Positions 1 to 12,334 are shown, numbered from the stretch's first letter. The stretch: DNA of 64,000 bases from Axinella damicornis (GCA_963931865.1 OZ007509.1:12575671-12639670); one strand, 5' to 3'. The notes: generated by a model not told the origin, from the letters alone. Made by a program: numbers and translations.

Positions 1-5
1 TACAG

Positions 6-921
6 TTGACCATCGACCAAATTGGCTGCATTCGAACGGAATTCTTCCAAAGGAATACCAATCCTGCCTGTGCCACTGTTCAGACCGGGATCGAAATGCT
101 TTATGGCGTACAGAATGTGATAGACGCTATTGGTACAAGAGTCGACCTTTTTGCCACATTTTGTCTACCTCAGTGTGGTCAAATCATCATTGATGCCTGT
201 CAGACCTGCGGGGCCTACTCTGATGTCAGAAACGAAGCAGAGCTTTTGATAGCCATGTGCGCATCCTTTAATGGGATGCCATGCCACACATAATTATTAC
301 ACTCAGCTCTTTGCAGCGTTTCAAGATGGCGCCAATTGCTTTGGAGATTTGATGTCACCAGGCAGCTATTCTACAGACTGCCGCACTGACATTGATTTAG
401 ATGTTCGAAACTATGGCTGTTGCGTTAATGTGCCAATAAATTACTTTGCTGCAAATGACACAGCTTCAGGCATCAATCAAGCAGCTGACACACTCTTTAT
501 TAACTGTCGTGTCCAAAGGCCCCTCAATTGCACCAGCAGCCCCTTGCCGGTACAAAGCACCACCAGTCCTCCCTTCACCACCAGGCCATCCGACAGCACT
601 ACCGGCCCACCAGACACCACCACAAGGTCGCCAGACACCACCACAAGGCCACCAGACACCACCACAAGGCCACCAGACACCACCACAAGGTCACCAGACA
701 CCACCACAAGTCCACCAGACACCACTACAAGCCCACCAGACACCACCACAAGGCCACCAGACACCACCACAAGGCCACCAGACACCACCACAAGGCCACC
801 GGGCTCTACAAACCGCCCACAAGTTAACCCTCCCGGAAGTGGTGCAGGCCAGTCTATTGCTGCAGCTGCTATATTGGCCATTGCTCCATTAATTGGTAAT
901 GCTGTACCCATACATCTTTAG
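6..921 (+). CDS. 3' part of a secreted Cys- and Thr/Pro-repeat-rich protein, probably membrane anchored
   Basis: Family not recognised. The window opens on TACAG, which looks like a splice acceptor, so upstream exons lie outside. The first open stretch (6-293) encodes a Cys-rich segment. A second stretch in the next frame (271-921) continues with Cys-containing sequence ending near CRVQRPLNC, then about ten degenerate copies of a PPDTTT(R/S) unit at roughly 540-810, then a hydrophobic tail (AAAAILAIAPLIG) a few residues before the stop. That layout suggests an extracellular domain, an O-glycosylated mucin-like stalk and a GPI-type or short membrane anchor. The coding character runs smoothly through 255-310 but changes frame by one base, so there is either a single-base error or lesion near 290, or an intron I could not place with matching phase. 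Confidence 0.5.
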
Positions 922-1488
922 GTTTGGATTACTGCACGCGGTTATGGAGGTCTTCTGCTAAACTTTTGTTCAGTTTGCATATAGCTACTAGCTATGCACG
1001 TCTGCCAGATACAGTTACTGTGAACTTTAGATAGGCATTATAGCAGTTATTTTGTTCTCAACAAATTCAGGAGCACATAAAGCTGAAGTGACAAAACTTA
1101 GAAGTAAATTTGGACAACCATCATAATAATAGTCTGATGGTCTGAGAACAGAACATCCACTGCATGACTGTTAATACTTAATACTAGGATTGAAACCTGA
1201 TTTCAAGCCACCATGGGGTGTGCAGATTATTACCTACCTCAAGGTGTTATACTGGGTATTTAACATGCACACTGAATTAACAGTGATTGCCAACCACCTT
1301 CTAGTACAATGCAACTAGTAGCTAATCGTGCAGCTTGCATGTGACGTGTATAGTCAGCTGGTCACATTTGCATCCATAAACCTATCAGTTTGCAGGACCA
1401 GCACATTGCTCAGTTTAACCATCTTTGTTGTTACCAGTTCAACCATTCAACTACCCTAACCATCCATTCGTAATTCTCAAGGTCAGAC
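922..1488. other. Gene-free stretch, probably 3' UTR plus intergenic DNA
   Basis: AT-rich DNA without a coding run. It follows the stop codon at 919-921. No polyadenylation motif or repeat stands out. Confidence 0.4.
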
Positions 1489-2308
1489 GGTCAGTGTACA
1501 ATTGGTTCAATGCGATTTCAACTTGGCTACTAAATGAAAATAGCATTCCAGCCATGTTATTTCATTGTGTGACCAAAATGAAAATTGAAAATTGAATCCA
1601 TTTTCAATTTTTAATATTCAAACTAGCGTGAGGTTAGTATGCAGGAAAATGGCCTAGAATTTGATAATTGAATGCAGCTTCAAACTTGCATGAGAATAGT
1701 GAGTATAAGAAATGGCCTAATATTGTACTATCAAAATTGAATTTGAAAATTGAATCCAGCTTCAATTTTCTTGAGTGCCATTTGATTCATTCATCATGAT
1801 ACCATAAATTATGCAGGGCTGTGATGTCACCGTTACCATGGAAATGCTTCATTATTCATTATAATGTAATCAGTTGATTACTTTTAGTTCAAGGATAGCT
1901 TAGCCTCGTTCCCAGGCACGTGCACTCAGTAATTGACCCAATTATCAAGCGCCTGGGAATGAGACTGAGGATAGTTATGACAGATCAGTGAACATTGTGG
2001 CCAATTAATCAATTTGCACTATTTCAGTGTATATCTTGCTTTTCAGTATTTTACAAAAACTGAATTTGCACAATAAGCATTTCAATTTAAATTTTCCATT
2101 TTTAAAAATTGAATTTGCACAATCAGCATATTCGATTTTCAATTTTCCATTTTTAAATTGGTCAATTCAATGTGTTCCAGTTTTCACATTTCAATTTGGA
2201 TTCAATTTTCAATTTTCGTTTTGGTCACACAATGAAATAACATGGCTGGAATGCTATTTTCATTTAGTAGCCAAGTTGAAATCGCATTGAACCAATTGTA
2301 CACTGACC
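1489..2308. mobile_element. 820-bp TIR element (MITE-like)
   Basis: About 110 bp at the left end (starting GGTCAGTGTACAATTGG at 1489) is the reverse complement of 2200-2308, with only scattered mismatches. The interior is full of short AATTGAA / TTCAATT blocks in both orientations and has no coding run. A second, smaller inverted repeat (about 1903-1970, CCTCGTTCCCAGGC paired with GCCTGGGAATGAGAC) is nested inside. A clear target-site duplication was not identified. This fits a non-autonomous DNA transposon. Confidence 0.75.
1903..1970. mobile_element. Small hairpin element of the TAG(T/C)CTCG family, nested
   Basis: Inverted ends AGCCTCGTTCCCAGGC and GCGCCTGGGAATGAGACTGA flank about 30 bp. 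The ends match the recurring hairpin family found across this window. It lies inside the larger TIR element at 1489-2308. Confidence 0.6.
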
Positions 2309-3342
2309 CCCAGGCCTTCTCACCCCAGCTTTTGTCGCTTGCAGTAGTACTAGGTTTGGTTATATATCACTGGAGGGCTGCTATAGTCAATGGAGGTAGC
2401 TGAGAAGGGTAGACTCACTTCGGTGCATGAGCCTTAAAAATTTATTTTTAGGTTCCATAATTAAGAATCATCAAGCATTATTAATTGACCTGAACACTCT
2501 TGCTCCATATACCTCTGGTACCTACACTACGCAAAAAGCATATAATTTTATATAGACAGTAATAGCATACCCATGCAGTTGGGTTTATCTATGAGGGAAC
2601 ATTGATTTATGAGTCGCAATTTGCTTATCTGCTGCAGTGGTATAGTAGTATGTTGTGTCTGAGATTCATAGTCAATTACAAACCAATGAATTGAAAGATA
2701 GGATGTGTTTGTGTGGCTGACATCTGTATCTAGCTAGCTATAGTGACAGGTGATGATGCGAAGTTAGCCAATTGTAGGTGCAAATTTAAACAAGATGCAG
2801 TATTGTAGATCTGTTGGGATATTGAAATACAACTGTACTAAAACTTTCCCATTGGTTTGAAAAGCATTGGGATTTGGATTTACAATTGTTGTAATTGGAA
2901 GATTTTTTTCCTGTGATTAATGAGCCAGGCTGTCAGCCCCCTCACTACTGCATCTGATGTCATTGATGTACATGTATATAATATTGTTTTACTCTGTTTA
3001 TGAACTATAGTCCTGAAACAATCATAATGCTATTGTGTGTGACAAAACCTTTAGCTAGTTTATACAAACAAGTTCTCTTGGGAGAAATGATGTTTACAAT
3101 AGCTAACCAATATTAATGCTCCTTTAGCTACTTTTCGTTCACGCATACATTATTTGTGGAGAAGACCAATTCCAGTTTCAACTTTTGTGTTACAGTAAGG
3201 AAGCTGTAATTGTACTGTTTGTAACATAATATTATGGTAGCTAGCTAAGGTGTATGAAATTATGCATGCACAGAAAATTGTAAGATTGTAACTGTATTTG
3301 CTTATGGCTACAATAATGTTAACCTAATATTCCAGTGTTTCA
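2309..3342. other. Gene-free AT-rich stretch
   Basis: No open frame with coding character and no repeat with recognisable ends. It includes short TAGCTAGC runs that are common in this genome. It may hold the 5' flank of the decayed gene that starts at 3343. Confidence 0.4.
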
Positions 3343-5613
3343 ATGCTTCCTGTGTTGCTTACGATCCTCCTCCTGACCCTTGAGCACACCTCTGAGGGCA
3401 TTGAGTACCATGTCAAACCAACCGACCCAGAAGTTACACAGTGTCCCGGTCAGCCTTGTCAGACACTGGCTGAATACTTGGAAAACAAAACCTGGGACTA
3501 CAGTTCCCATGCTAAAGTTGTTATCATGCCCGGACATCACAGAGTAACTCAGTCATTCCTTGTAATTTTTGCATTTAATTTTACTCTGCTTGGTGGTATA
3601 AGTGACAACCACACTCTTCACGATACACGCCCCATCCTCCACGTTGCTTCAATTGGTTTGAAGCTGCCATCTATCTGAACCTGACTGGAATCATTGTCAT
3701 CAAATCTTATGAACTGGAAAAGTTCCCTTGGGCACCCCTCGAGTTTACCAACGTGTTGACCTTGCGAATCAGTCAGATTGCTGTACACAGTACACGCGGT
3801 GGGATAGACGCAATAAATGTGTTTGGAAATTCAGTGATTGAGCATTCCAGTTTTGATACGATCAGTTCTGGAAGCAACATTATATTGCGTTTTACAGACT
3901 GTCCATTACAAGAAGCTGTGTGTGCAATCATTCGGGTGCTACATGTACCCCTGAATAGTTACCACCACAACATTGATATTCAAAACTGCACCTTTACAAA
4001 TGTTGGTGGGGGGAGCATATTTGTAAACCTTGCAATTGAGCATGAGTTGAACGTTTTTCCTCTTCAGATTGAAATATCAAATATTAAAACTCTAGGACAA
4101 CGGAAGAATGACATTCAACTTATTACCCGGGAGACTAAAGCACCATACATGCTCAGAATTAGGGACAGCATACTTGAAAACAATGGGAATGGGAGTATAA
4201 TGGAATGGAATTGCAATATCTTCTCGGCACCACAAACACGGCCAAACTGTAGTGACTTATGCTGCTCTAGATATTGAAATTAAAAGGACAATTATCAGAG
4301 ACAATAACTTCAACGTGGTAGCTAGCTGACAGGATAGGTGTGGGCCTCAAGCTATTCTGTGGAGGTTTCAACTATTCACAGCCTTCAATCACGCTTAAAA
4401 ACGTACTGTTCAGCTCCAACATCAATCAAACATTGTCTGCAGCTCTACCCTCTGTTGTGTACATGGAATTTGCTCAGAATGTATCATTTGTTGATTGCAA
4501 CTTCACTGGAAATAGAGGCACACCTATTGTTGCCTACAGCAGTCATTTCAGTGTTTCTGGTGCACTCACCTTTGTAAACAACACCGGCTACGAGGGTGGC
4601 GCTCTTGCTTTCTATGATGATAGCTCCATGAGTGTCCATAACAATACAGATATCATTTTGCAGGCAATTATGCTCAACATGTGGGTGGTGCTATATTTGC
4701 AAAGAGCTGTTCGAAATTTGTAGGGAGATATGGTAAAAGTCTTTGTTTCTTTCAACTTCCAGATGTAAAGCACTCCTTAACTTACACAAATTTAAAAGGA
4801 AATAATTATTTACGACTTCTTGATGTAAACTTCACTTTTGTCAATAACAAAGCTAAAGACGGAGGTGATGTCATATATGGTGGAACGCTACGACAATGTG
4901 TACCAATTCAACATACAAGTGCCGGAGCATTTGTTCTTGATCAAAATAAGTTGAACATTGCCACATACATGCAGACAACCAGGTTTCTCCAAGATTACAC
5001 ACAAACCACAAAGTTTTGCACTGGGTCACAAAACTGAAACCATTTTTTGACGCCTACTTTGGTCCCTTCAAAGACAGGCATCGCTACTGGGTAGGAGCCA
5101 TGCTTCTTGTTCGAGTGCTTCCTCTACTTACATTTGCAGCTAATCCTACCAGTGCTCCAAGAGTAAATCTCTTGGCCATTGTAATTTCCTCACTGGTAAT
5201 CTTGATGTATGAAGCCTCTGTTGGTAATGTCTACAAGAAATGGTATCTAACTTTGCTTGAAAACTCATTTGTCTTCAACCTTGGTATACTAGCTGTTGGA
5301 ACACTCTTCATTAACCTAGGTGGAGGGAACCAAGCAGCCCTAGTCTACACATCAGTTGGTGTTGCTTTCTCCCAATTTGTTGGCATAGCAACCTTTTATG
5401 CATACACTTCCCTCAAACAACTAAGAATTTTCAAAGTGCTCAGAGAGAAGTTAGTTCCAGACAGCAAGATATGAAATACAAAATGAACGTGAGGATGTTG
5501 GGTATGAACTGCTTGAAGTGAACAGACAAGAACAAGGCCCAAGGGGGCAACCAAGATCTCTAGTGATTCACTTTGATGAGCTACGTGAACCTGTGCTGGA
5601 ATATGCAGACTAA
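3343..5613 (+). pseudogene. Decayed beta-helix-type membrane protein with C-terminal membrane segments
   Basis: The 5' end encodes a signal peptide (MLPVLLTILLLTLEHTSEG) and then a Cys motif, CPGQPCQTLAEYL. Asn-rich and Gly-rich segments follow with motifs such as NNTGYEGGALAFYD and HVGGAIFAKSC, typical of right-handed beta-helix ectodomains. The 3' part (5040-5470) encodes several hydrophobic helices, then a charged tail ending at the stop at 5611-5613. The frame changes near 3655, 4310, 4655, 5035 and 5465. Coding sense continues across the breaks, and there is an in-frame TGA at 4327. The junction near 5035 also joins ectodomain directly to the membrane segments, so an internal part seems to be lost. 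No GT-AG introns explain the breaks. This is probably an unprocessed relic of an expanded sponge-type family. The family assignment is by character, not by search. Confidence 0.65.
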
Positions 5614-5879
5614 AAGAGATGTGCTTGTGCAAGTGTACGTGTGCACCTGCAATTTAGCTACCAGATAATGTTTTCATCATAATATCAGTATCGGTTTTCT
5701 GTTTAGAATTGGTGACAATCCACATTACACCAGGCCTCTGATTTGGGACTTTTGTAGTAGCTATAATGTTATAGCTATAATATTATGTTTGATCAATTGC
5801 AAAAACATAATGTTTGCTTGGTGTATCAATCAAAATGTTTACTATAGCTGGTTTATTATACATGCAATAGTGTGCTATA

Positions 5880-5955
5880 TAGTCTCGGTACCAGACCCAA
5901 CTCGCACGCGCGGAAGTACTTCCGCGCGTGTGAGTTGGGTCTGGTACCGAGACTA
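5880..5955. mobile_element. 76-bp near-perfect palindromic hairpin MITE with 9-bp TSD
   Basis: The whole element is an inverted repeat centred on GGAAGTACTTCC. It starts TAGTCTCGGTACCAGACCC and ends with the complement. It is flanked by TGTGCTATA at 5871-5879 and again at 5956-5964, an exact 9-bp duplication. No coding capacity. Confidence 0.85.
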
Positions 5956-5992
5956 TGTGCTATAGTGCATTGAATCAGTGAAGTGAGGTTGT

Positions 5993-6075
5993 ATACTTAT
6001 GGATTGAGTGAGGTTCAACTTGGACTAGAGTCCAAGTTGAACCTCAAGTTGAACCTCACCCAATCCATAAGTACT
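5993..6075. repeat. Hairpin with a partly tandem arm
   Basis: ACTTATGGATTGAGTGAGG at the left pairs with CCTCACCCAATCCATAAGT at the right. In between, AGGTTCAACTTGGACT pairs with AGTCCAAGTTGAACCT, and a 12-base unit AGTTGAACCTCA is repeated in the right arm. It lies about 40 bp after the palindrome at 5880-5955. Confidence 0.7.
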
Positions 6076-6189
6076 ACACTGATACAGTGCCTTATGAAAC
6101 TACACAAGCTACAGATTACGTCAATAGAAGATATTCATCCTATAAAAACACATATTCACTACTTTGCACCTCCACTCTTCAGCTCTTGA

Positions 6190-6412
6190 AGGCGTGGACA
6201 CTGGACAGCTGCTTGTGCAAGTAGGCAGTCTGTGGTGACCACTGTTTCCTCTGTACTTTGACACTGAGTGGGGCGGTGTTTTTCAAAAAAATTGGTTAGT
6301 TGGCATTATCACGCTCATGCGTGAAGCCATCACAAACCGAAACGAGCATGGGACCAGGATTACCCGTAACCCCTTCTATTATCTATGGTACAACCAACCC
6401 ATTCTTACTTGA
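6190..6412. repeat. Dispersed repeat, copy 1
   Basis: This stretch closely matches 52705-52918. Shared blocks include GTGGTGACC(A/G)CTGTTTCCTC and CGAAGCCATCACAAACCG-type sequence. It holds no gene. The two copies lie outside the main segmental duplication blocks, so the repeat probably moved on its own. Confidence 0.6.
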
Positions 6413-6633
6413 ACAATAATTATCGTGTTGCAATATTGACTGCAGCACACTGTATGCTACGAATCCAATTGCACATCATATTATCAATGGCATTGTGATA
6501 AAGAACCGTGATGGAAACAAAGAACAATAAAATAGTGTGATTGTGAATACATGGTCAATTAAGCATTCACAATTATTGTTACAATGAAAGTTGATGTGAA
6601 GAGAAGTGTGTGACTGTGTGGCATAGTTAGTGT

Positions 6634-9600
6634 TCACTGCTTATCTTCTATTTCACTGGCAATCCCGTTCTGACCCACTCGTGGGTCTCTCAAAGCTTCC
6701 ACCAGTCTCCGCCATGTTGGGACTCCAGCTTTCTGCACCTGATCCACTCTCTGTAGCCACCCTGCTATCATATCTGCGAGGAAGTCTGGAGAGTCTATCA
6801 AGCCCTTGAGTCGGTGGTAGTCAAGGCCCAGGACTAGACCCAGGTTGAATACTGCTGTTCTGCCCAGTGGGTGGAGGTAGATGGTGATGTCAGCAAGGTC
6901 CTTTATACCTGCACGTAAAAGTACAATGTGCTACATTAATACCTGGATGTCTACACTAAGTATTAACTGACACTCCCAGCTTGAATTATTACCAAGTGTT
7001 TCTTCCGGTACTGACATCTGGGTAGTAATTTCCGATGACGATTTCTTCAGAATAGCACCTGAAGAGCAGATCGATATGTATGATGCACCATTATACTGTT
7101 GAGACATCTATCTGTCCCATCAGATGTTGCATAGCACAATACTGTTTTGGCCTGCAAGGATTGTGCACCCAAAGAGCTCAACTAGTATCATAGTACTAAT
7201 GAATGACCAACCTCTGGGTGAAAGCATAGAGCTCGGAGGTGACACTGTAGGGTTTGGGGTGGATGTACCTGCAGCTGGTAGATCAATACGGCAAACTTTA
7301 GGCTGGATCAAGTTTAAGTTGTTCTCTCAAATATACAATATGCTTGTTTGAGTGCTGAGTTTCTAACTGTGATCTGTGATGCTGCATAGCACAACACTGT
7401 TATGGATTGTGCACCCAAAGACCTCAATAGAACAAATTGATGACCAACCTCTGGGTGAAAGCATAGAGCTCTCACTGCTAGGAGATGACACTGTAGGAGT
7501 TGGGGTGGATGTGCCTGCAGTTGGTAGACCAATAGAACAAACTTCAGGCGGGATCAAGTTAAAGTTGTTCGTTCAGGGATACAATATGTTTGTTTGAGTG
7601 CTGAGTTTCTAACTGCATGGCTGCAAGGGTTCATATTTGCTCACCTGCATCTGGGATGTACAGGGTAAAGAAAGAGCAACCCTTCGCTCCAATCAGGTTG
7701 ATCTCGTGCTCAAGGCACACATGAGCTTTGTCTGTGTGTGGCCAACGAAGGAGCAGTTCACACTTTGGAATCATCCGACCACCACTGAAATGATCAACAT
7801 TTCCTTTCTTAATCTGTGCATAAAAGAGGCAAGCAAGTATTAGCTTCACTTGCAGTAGCTCACAATAACGAGAACACTACAGTCGTTAACCTACACTAAA
7901 TTAGCAAACACCTTTCATGACTTACTATGGGATCATAACGTGGCTTGATTGTCCAGCCACTCTGCAGTATCTCACCACTCCTTGGGATAGACAGTGTGAT
8001 CATTTCCCCCTCAAATCCAAGGCTCATTTCTATATCTTCTCTGACATGTAACTTTGTGGAATAAAACTCCTCCACAACCTGTATTGGGAGAAGTTGGACG
8101 TGGAAAATTTGTTTTGTGCTGCATGGTGGCTACAACTGCAAAAATGAGCGTGCTAAAGTTACATGCGATCATGAAACATCCCAAAACACACAATGGGTAT
8201 ACTTACGGTGCGGTGAGCATCGAGATTCTTTGTGATCACAAAATGCACTTTGCAGTCATTTACCCCTTTATTGGAGTAGACCTGACCGCAATACTGGTCA
8301 ATGATGTCTTCGTCATGCGCAGCATCTTCTAAACCCTCAACAGCTACTGACTGAATTGACAATGTGGAGTGCTCTGAGTCAGCAGTTTTTCTTGATGCTA
8401 GTTGCTTTGGCTGATCATGGGTAGTTTGAACGGAAGTGGGTGGATATGGTTGGACTCGGCGGGACCTTCGGGTAACTTTCCGTCTGACAACCCCAACCCC
8501 AGAAAACTGGGTTAGCGACAAGCTACCGTATGAACTGTGGTGACAGAAGACACCTCCATCTCGCGTTTTGAACATGTAAGGTAGCTCTTTCTGGGTGCAT
8601 TTGGTAGAAACGAAGGCGAGCTGCAAGCACTGCTGATCACTGGAGAGGACAGCACAGTGCTGTATCTCAACAGTGAGGGGCTTTGTGAACTTGTGGGGAC
8701 TGAACACCCAGTAGACTGCACTGATGAGCTCACAGTCAGGAGGCATCTGAAACTGACCAGACAGACTGACTTGTACATTGAGCTTTGCTTCTGATATTTC
8801 AGCTGGTAGACTGCCTTCTGGGACATGAAATTTGAAGCCGTAACCCTCAAACTGAAGGTTTTGTGTTTCTTGTGTGAGAGTGAGCGTTGTTTGTGTGACG
8901 ATGTTGGCTCCACGAAAGTGTACTGCAGAGAGAAAAGATTTCATGTGTATGTATCACAGTAAATAATTACTGGAATTAAGCAGTTCAAACATTGATAGAA
9001 TAATCGGCACAAAATTGCACTGTGGCCACTCAAAATGTGTTTCTTAACAAAACAGGGCTTAGAACATAACAACTATGGGAACTGGGTCTAATTCAACTCA
9101 ATTTCCACAATTCTGTCTCCTTGCTAACAGCAATGTCTGCTGTAAATGCAATGGGCACTCATGCCACATGCATGTCATCATTGGCATACTACATGTGTGA
9201 ATGTCACACATGTAATATATGCTGCGCTGAGTCTTGATCGTTAACGTTAGTGTGAATGGTCTTCAATCGATTCGAGAAAAGTACCATTATGAGAATGAAT
9301 AGCTGCAAAATTATTTTAAATGGGTCATCTATTTCAGCACATACTTTGAGGTGGTGGTGTAGTAGTCCCTGCTTGTACATGCTGGTGCTTTGTCTCAATG
9401 ATTTCTGTCTGGATCTGCACATCCACCTTATTGGAGCCAGCTGCAGTAAAACAAAGAGTACAGGAACCAGTGCTGTGTGACCATACATTTCAGTGAAAGA
9501 TTTCAAACACCAGACGCTAAATTACTGCCTTGAAGGTAGTTATCAAAGTTGTTTTCCTCCTTTTAGATAACAACTATTTGCAAACAATGCAATCCAGAAA

Positions 9601-12334
9601 CTGAATTCCAGTGCAAGATAATATGTCAAGCTGCAAGATAATATGTCAAGCTATGGAAAGGAAAACAGTTGTCTTATTCAAGCCATTGTGCTCCCAGATT
9701 GTACCTGTCTTCATTACTTTAATCAAGAGAATTTGGTGAATAAAGCTCTACTTAACGATTTAAAACACTTCACTTATCGTCATTTCCTTTCTACAGATTA
9801 AATCAAAATGTAACAACCATTATAGCAATCATGGAACAGAAATCAAGTCAGTTTACCTATTACGTTCAAGGATATGTAGTATCAGGGAAACAATCGCTAT
9901 ATAAACATAACGATATGCTTGAAATGATCAAAGTGATTTCAAACTTTGGTCAGCCTTAAAAGCTCCAATACCCTAACCAAATTTTCGGTAAAGGCAAAAT
10001 TCTGTTTCAGTCTATACTCATGGTACTGAATCAGATAAAGTGTATTTAGATCACAATTCGGCTAACTATTAAGAATGTTACCAGTGTTGAAGCAGCCATA
10101 TGTTACTCACTGTGGGTATCTTGAGGCAGCACCCATAGTTTCTGCTTGTCTGAAAGCGGTTCCACTTCTTCAGGATCCTTGGTGCATTGCACGGAGGATT
10201 CATCTGTGGAAATCAGTGCGGCATGAGGAGGAGACTCTCCACAGTTGCATGTGAATGCGAACCGGTGCGATGCTTTGTACGAATACTTTGTACATGCTTC
10301 TTCCATGCTTTGGTCGACAGCCTGCCTGATCAAAGGGAGAAGCTTGATTGGGAGTGTGGAACTTGGATGCAGTTCAAACTGCTTCATGGTGTTCACCAAT
10401 GTGACTGCGCCGGGGTGATCACCAATCGAAAACTCCAGTCGATTCTTGTAGAGCTTCGAGACATTGTTGGATACGAAATCTGCAATCTTCAATGGAAGCT
10501 TGGCTTTGCGTGAAAGCAGTGAGACAACTGTGGCACAGCAGAGCCCAATGGGAGCCCATCCCTCTGGGAAGGTGACTAGAAGGGCACTGGCAGCTGTGAA
10601 TCGGGGTCGAATGATATCCCCTTCCTCAAGTGCTGGTAGGAGACTTGGCATCATGTAGCATGGCTTACCATTGATCGGAAATGGCATTTCGGCGACTATT
10701 AACCTGTGCTGTAGCAGCTTCAAAAGGTCGTCATCTGGAAATGCAGCCTTGCTGTAGTCGCTATCAACTGAGCTGAGAACGTCAGCAGTGAAGAGCGCTT
10801 GATCACGATATCGCAAATCATCTTCTGATACGATGTCAGAATCTGGGGCAGCCTCCAGTTCAACGTGACGCTCATAGAGGTGGGTGATGATGCTGATCAC
10901 AGCCTGGGGTACAACGAAGATGGTGTTGCTGAGAATATCAGGATAGTAGAGGAACAGGTTGGCCTCGTGGAGGTAATGAAGGGCTGCCTCTAGGGTTTCT
11001 TTCGATTCAAACTCAAGCTTTGTGGCAATTTCCCAGCACACAGATTTGGTGACGATTTTGAGGCCCAGCTTCCTCAGCTCCATTTCCAGGAAGTACCAAT
11101 GCAGAGGAAACCGCATCCTAAGTCGGGGTGCAAGCTTCTGGATGACCGCACGCAGCTCAGATGCAACTGGGTCTTCGTTCTCACCCTGGCCGGCTGACTT
11201 TGCATTGACAGGAAAGATGATCTCGGATTCCGATCGGGGGATTAGCTGCTCCTTGAATGGCTCAAGAATCTGCTTCATTCGATCGTTTTTCTCACCCCTG
11301 CTTTCTTTGCACTTGTTCTCCTGGTCTTTGAAAGTGCCTACGACGATGGTTTTTGTCTGTGATAGCTCTGTCTCCACATGTGGGAGTGATATTTGGGAGT
11401 GATGGAACACGGACAACTGGGCTGCCTGAACTAGCAATTGCTCATTGGAGAGTGGGAAGACCCCAAGGTCATGGGACTTGCCATCAGGACTAAAGTACTC
11501 CACGCTGGGAGGAGCAGAGAGCTCCTCTGAGAGCTTGATGAGGAGTATTAGCAGGGATATGTTGCGAACGAATGCAGCCAGTACCTCCAAGAATTGAGGC
11601 TGCCCACCTGAGTCGATGTAATGCATCCAGTGGGCTCGTAGTGGCTGTCTAGACGTAGCCAAGGTTTTCATCAGCTTGAGAACGTCTGCTGTTTCTGGCA
11701 GATCGATGGCTTGCATGCGAGTGGGTCCTCTCTTTTGCGCAACAACTGCAGAATAAGGCGGTGTTGTTGATGGTGTACGGGTGGCTGTGTCAGTAGTAGA
11801 TTGCAGTTGAGGCTTTGGTGACATTGGCTCTAATGTGCGGCCATCTGTGTCTGGGACATGGCTAGTAGAGCCTTCAAATTGGGTGCCATCAGGAGAGTGA
11901 TCTGAAGGGTGTGGAACTTGAGGGAGGAGATCATCGGTCCCTTCCACACCTGCAGAGACTCCTTCTGCCACTATTTCCTTGAGATCACCGCTGTGTACCG
12001 GCTTCCACTGGCTCTCTTCATGGTCCTCAGAATCGAGACTTCTGATGATCGCTCTCTGTGCTTCCTCAATGCATGCTGTGCTTATTCGAACCTCTGGAGG
12101 GAAGAGGCCATATAACAGGTAGCGGAAATGCGTCTTCCCCGATCCTGGAGCTCCGGAAGCAAGGCATGTGGTCAGATCCATAAGCACGTATCCTTTCCTG
12201 AGGGCCTTTTCCATTTGCACCTCTAAAGCTGGGGAATGGGGAGAATGAATTTGTAGGAGTTGAGATAGCAGTTCCACTCTTATGATGTGCCTATCTATGG
12301 TATTGGCTTCACAAAGATAGGTGTAGGTTTTCAC
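6634..12334 (-). CDS. Roc-COR GTPase fused to ZU5, UPA-like and Death domains (9 exons traced)
   Basis: Likely a signalling GTPase of the apoptosis / innate immunity type. Exon 1 (12334-10111) carries a P-loop GAPGSGKT (residues 61-68), a low-complexity insert, a G3 motif DSGGQ (241-245), a G4-like GTFKD (334-338) resembling the THxD of LRRK2, and a COR-like region to about 740. Exon 2 (9440-9345) is a linker. Exon 3 (8922-8207) is a ZU5 domain (GYGFKFHVPEGSLP). Exons 4 (8078-7926) and 5 (7813-7645) look like a UPA segment. Exons 6 (7514-7449), 7 (7268-7212) and 8 (7058-6993) are Ser/Pro/Thr-rich linkers. Exon 9 (6908-6634) is a Death domain (GLDYHRLKGL, MIAGWLQRVDQ, PTWRRLVEAL) ending at a TGA. 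All junctions are GT-AG and phases agree throughout. The 5' limit is uncertain: 12334 follows an AG acceptor and an in-frame stop, so an upstream exon is needed, perhaps one ending at the GTAAGT donor near 12532. Confidence 0.85.
7124..7615. repeat. Tandem duplication of about 245 bp holding a duplicated linker exon
   Basis: 7124-7365 and 7376-7612 are similar over their full length, from ATGCTGCATAGCACAA(T/C)ACTGTT-like sequence to TGAGTGCTGAGTTTCTAACTG. Each unit holds one phase-1 linker exon of the Roc-COR-ZU5-Death gene, encoding GTSTP(N/T)PTVS...SSMLSPR. The homologous gene at 36411-38463 has a single such exon. Confidence 0.8.

Noticed and set aside
477..911. Long minus-strand open frame over the Thr/Pro repeats (VVVSGGL repeats)
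   Set aside because: Antisense shadow of the PPDTTT repeats; a tandem repeat with a unit divisible by three keeps all frames open.
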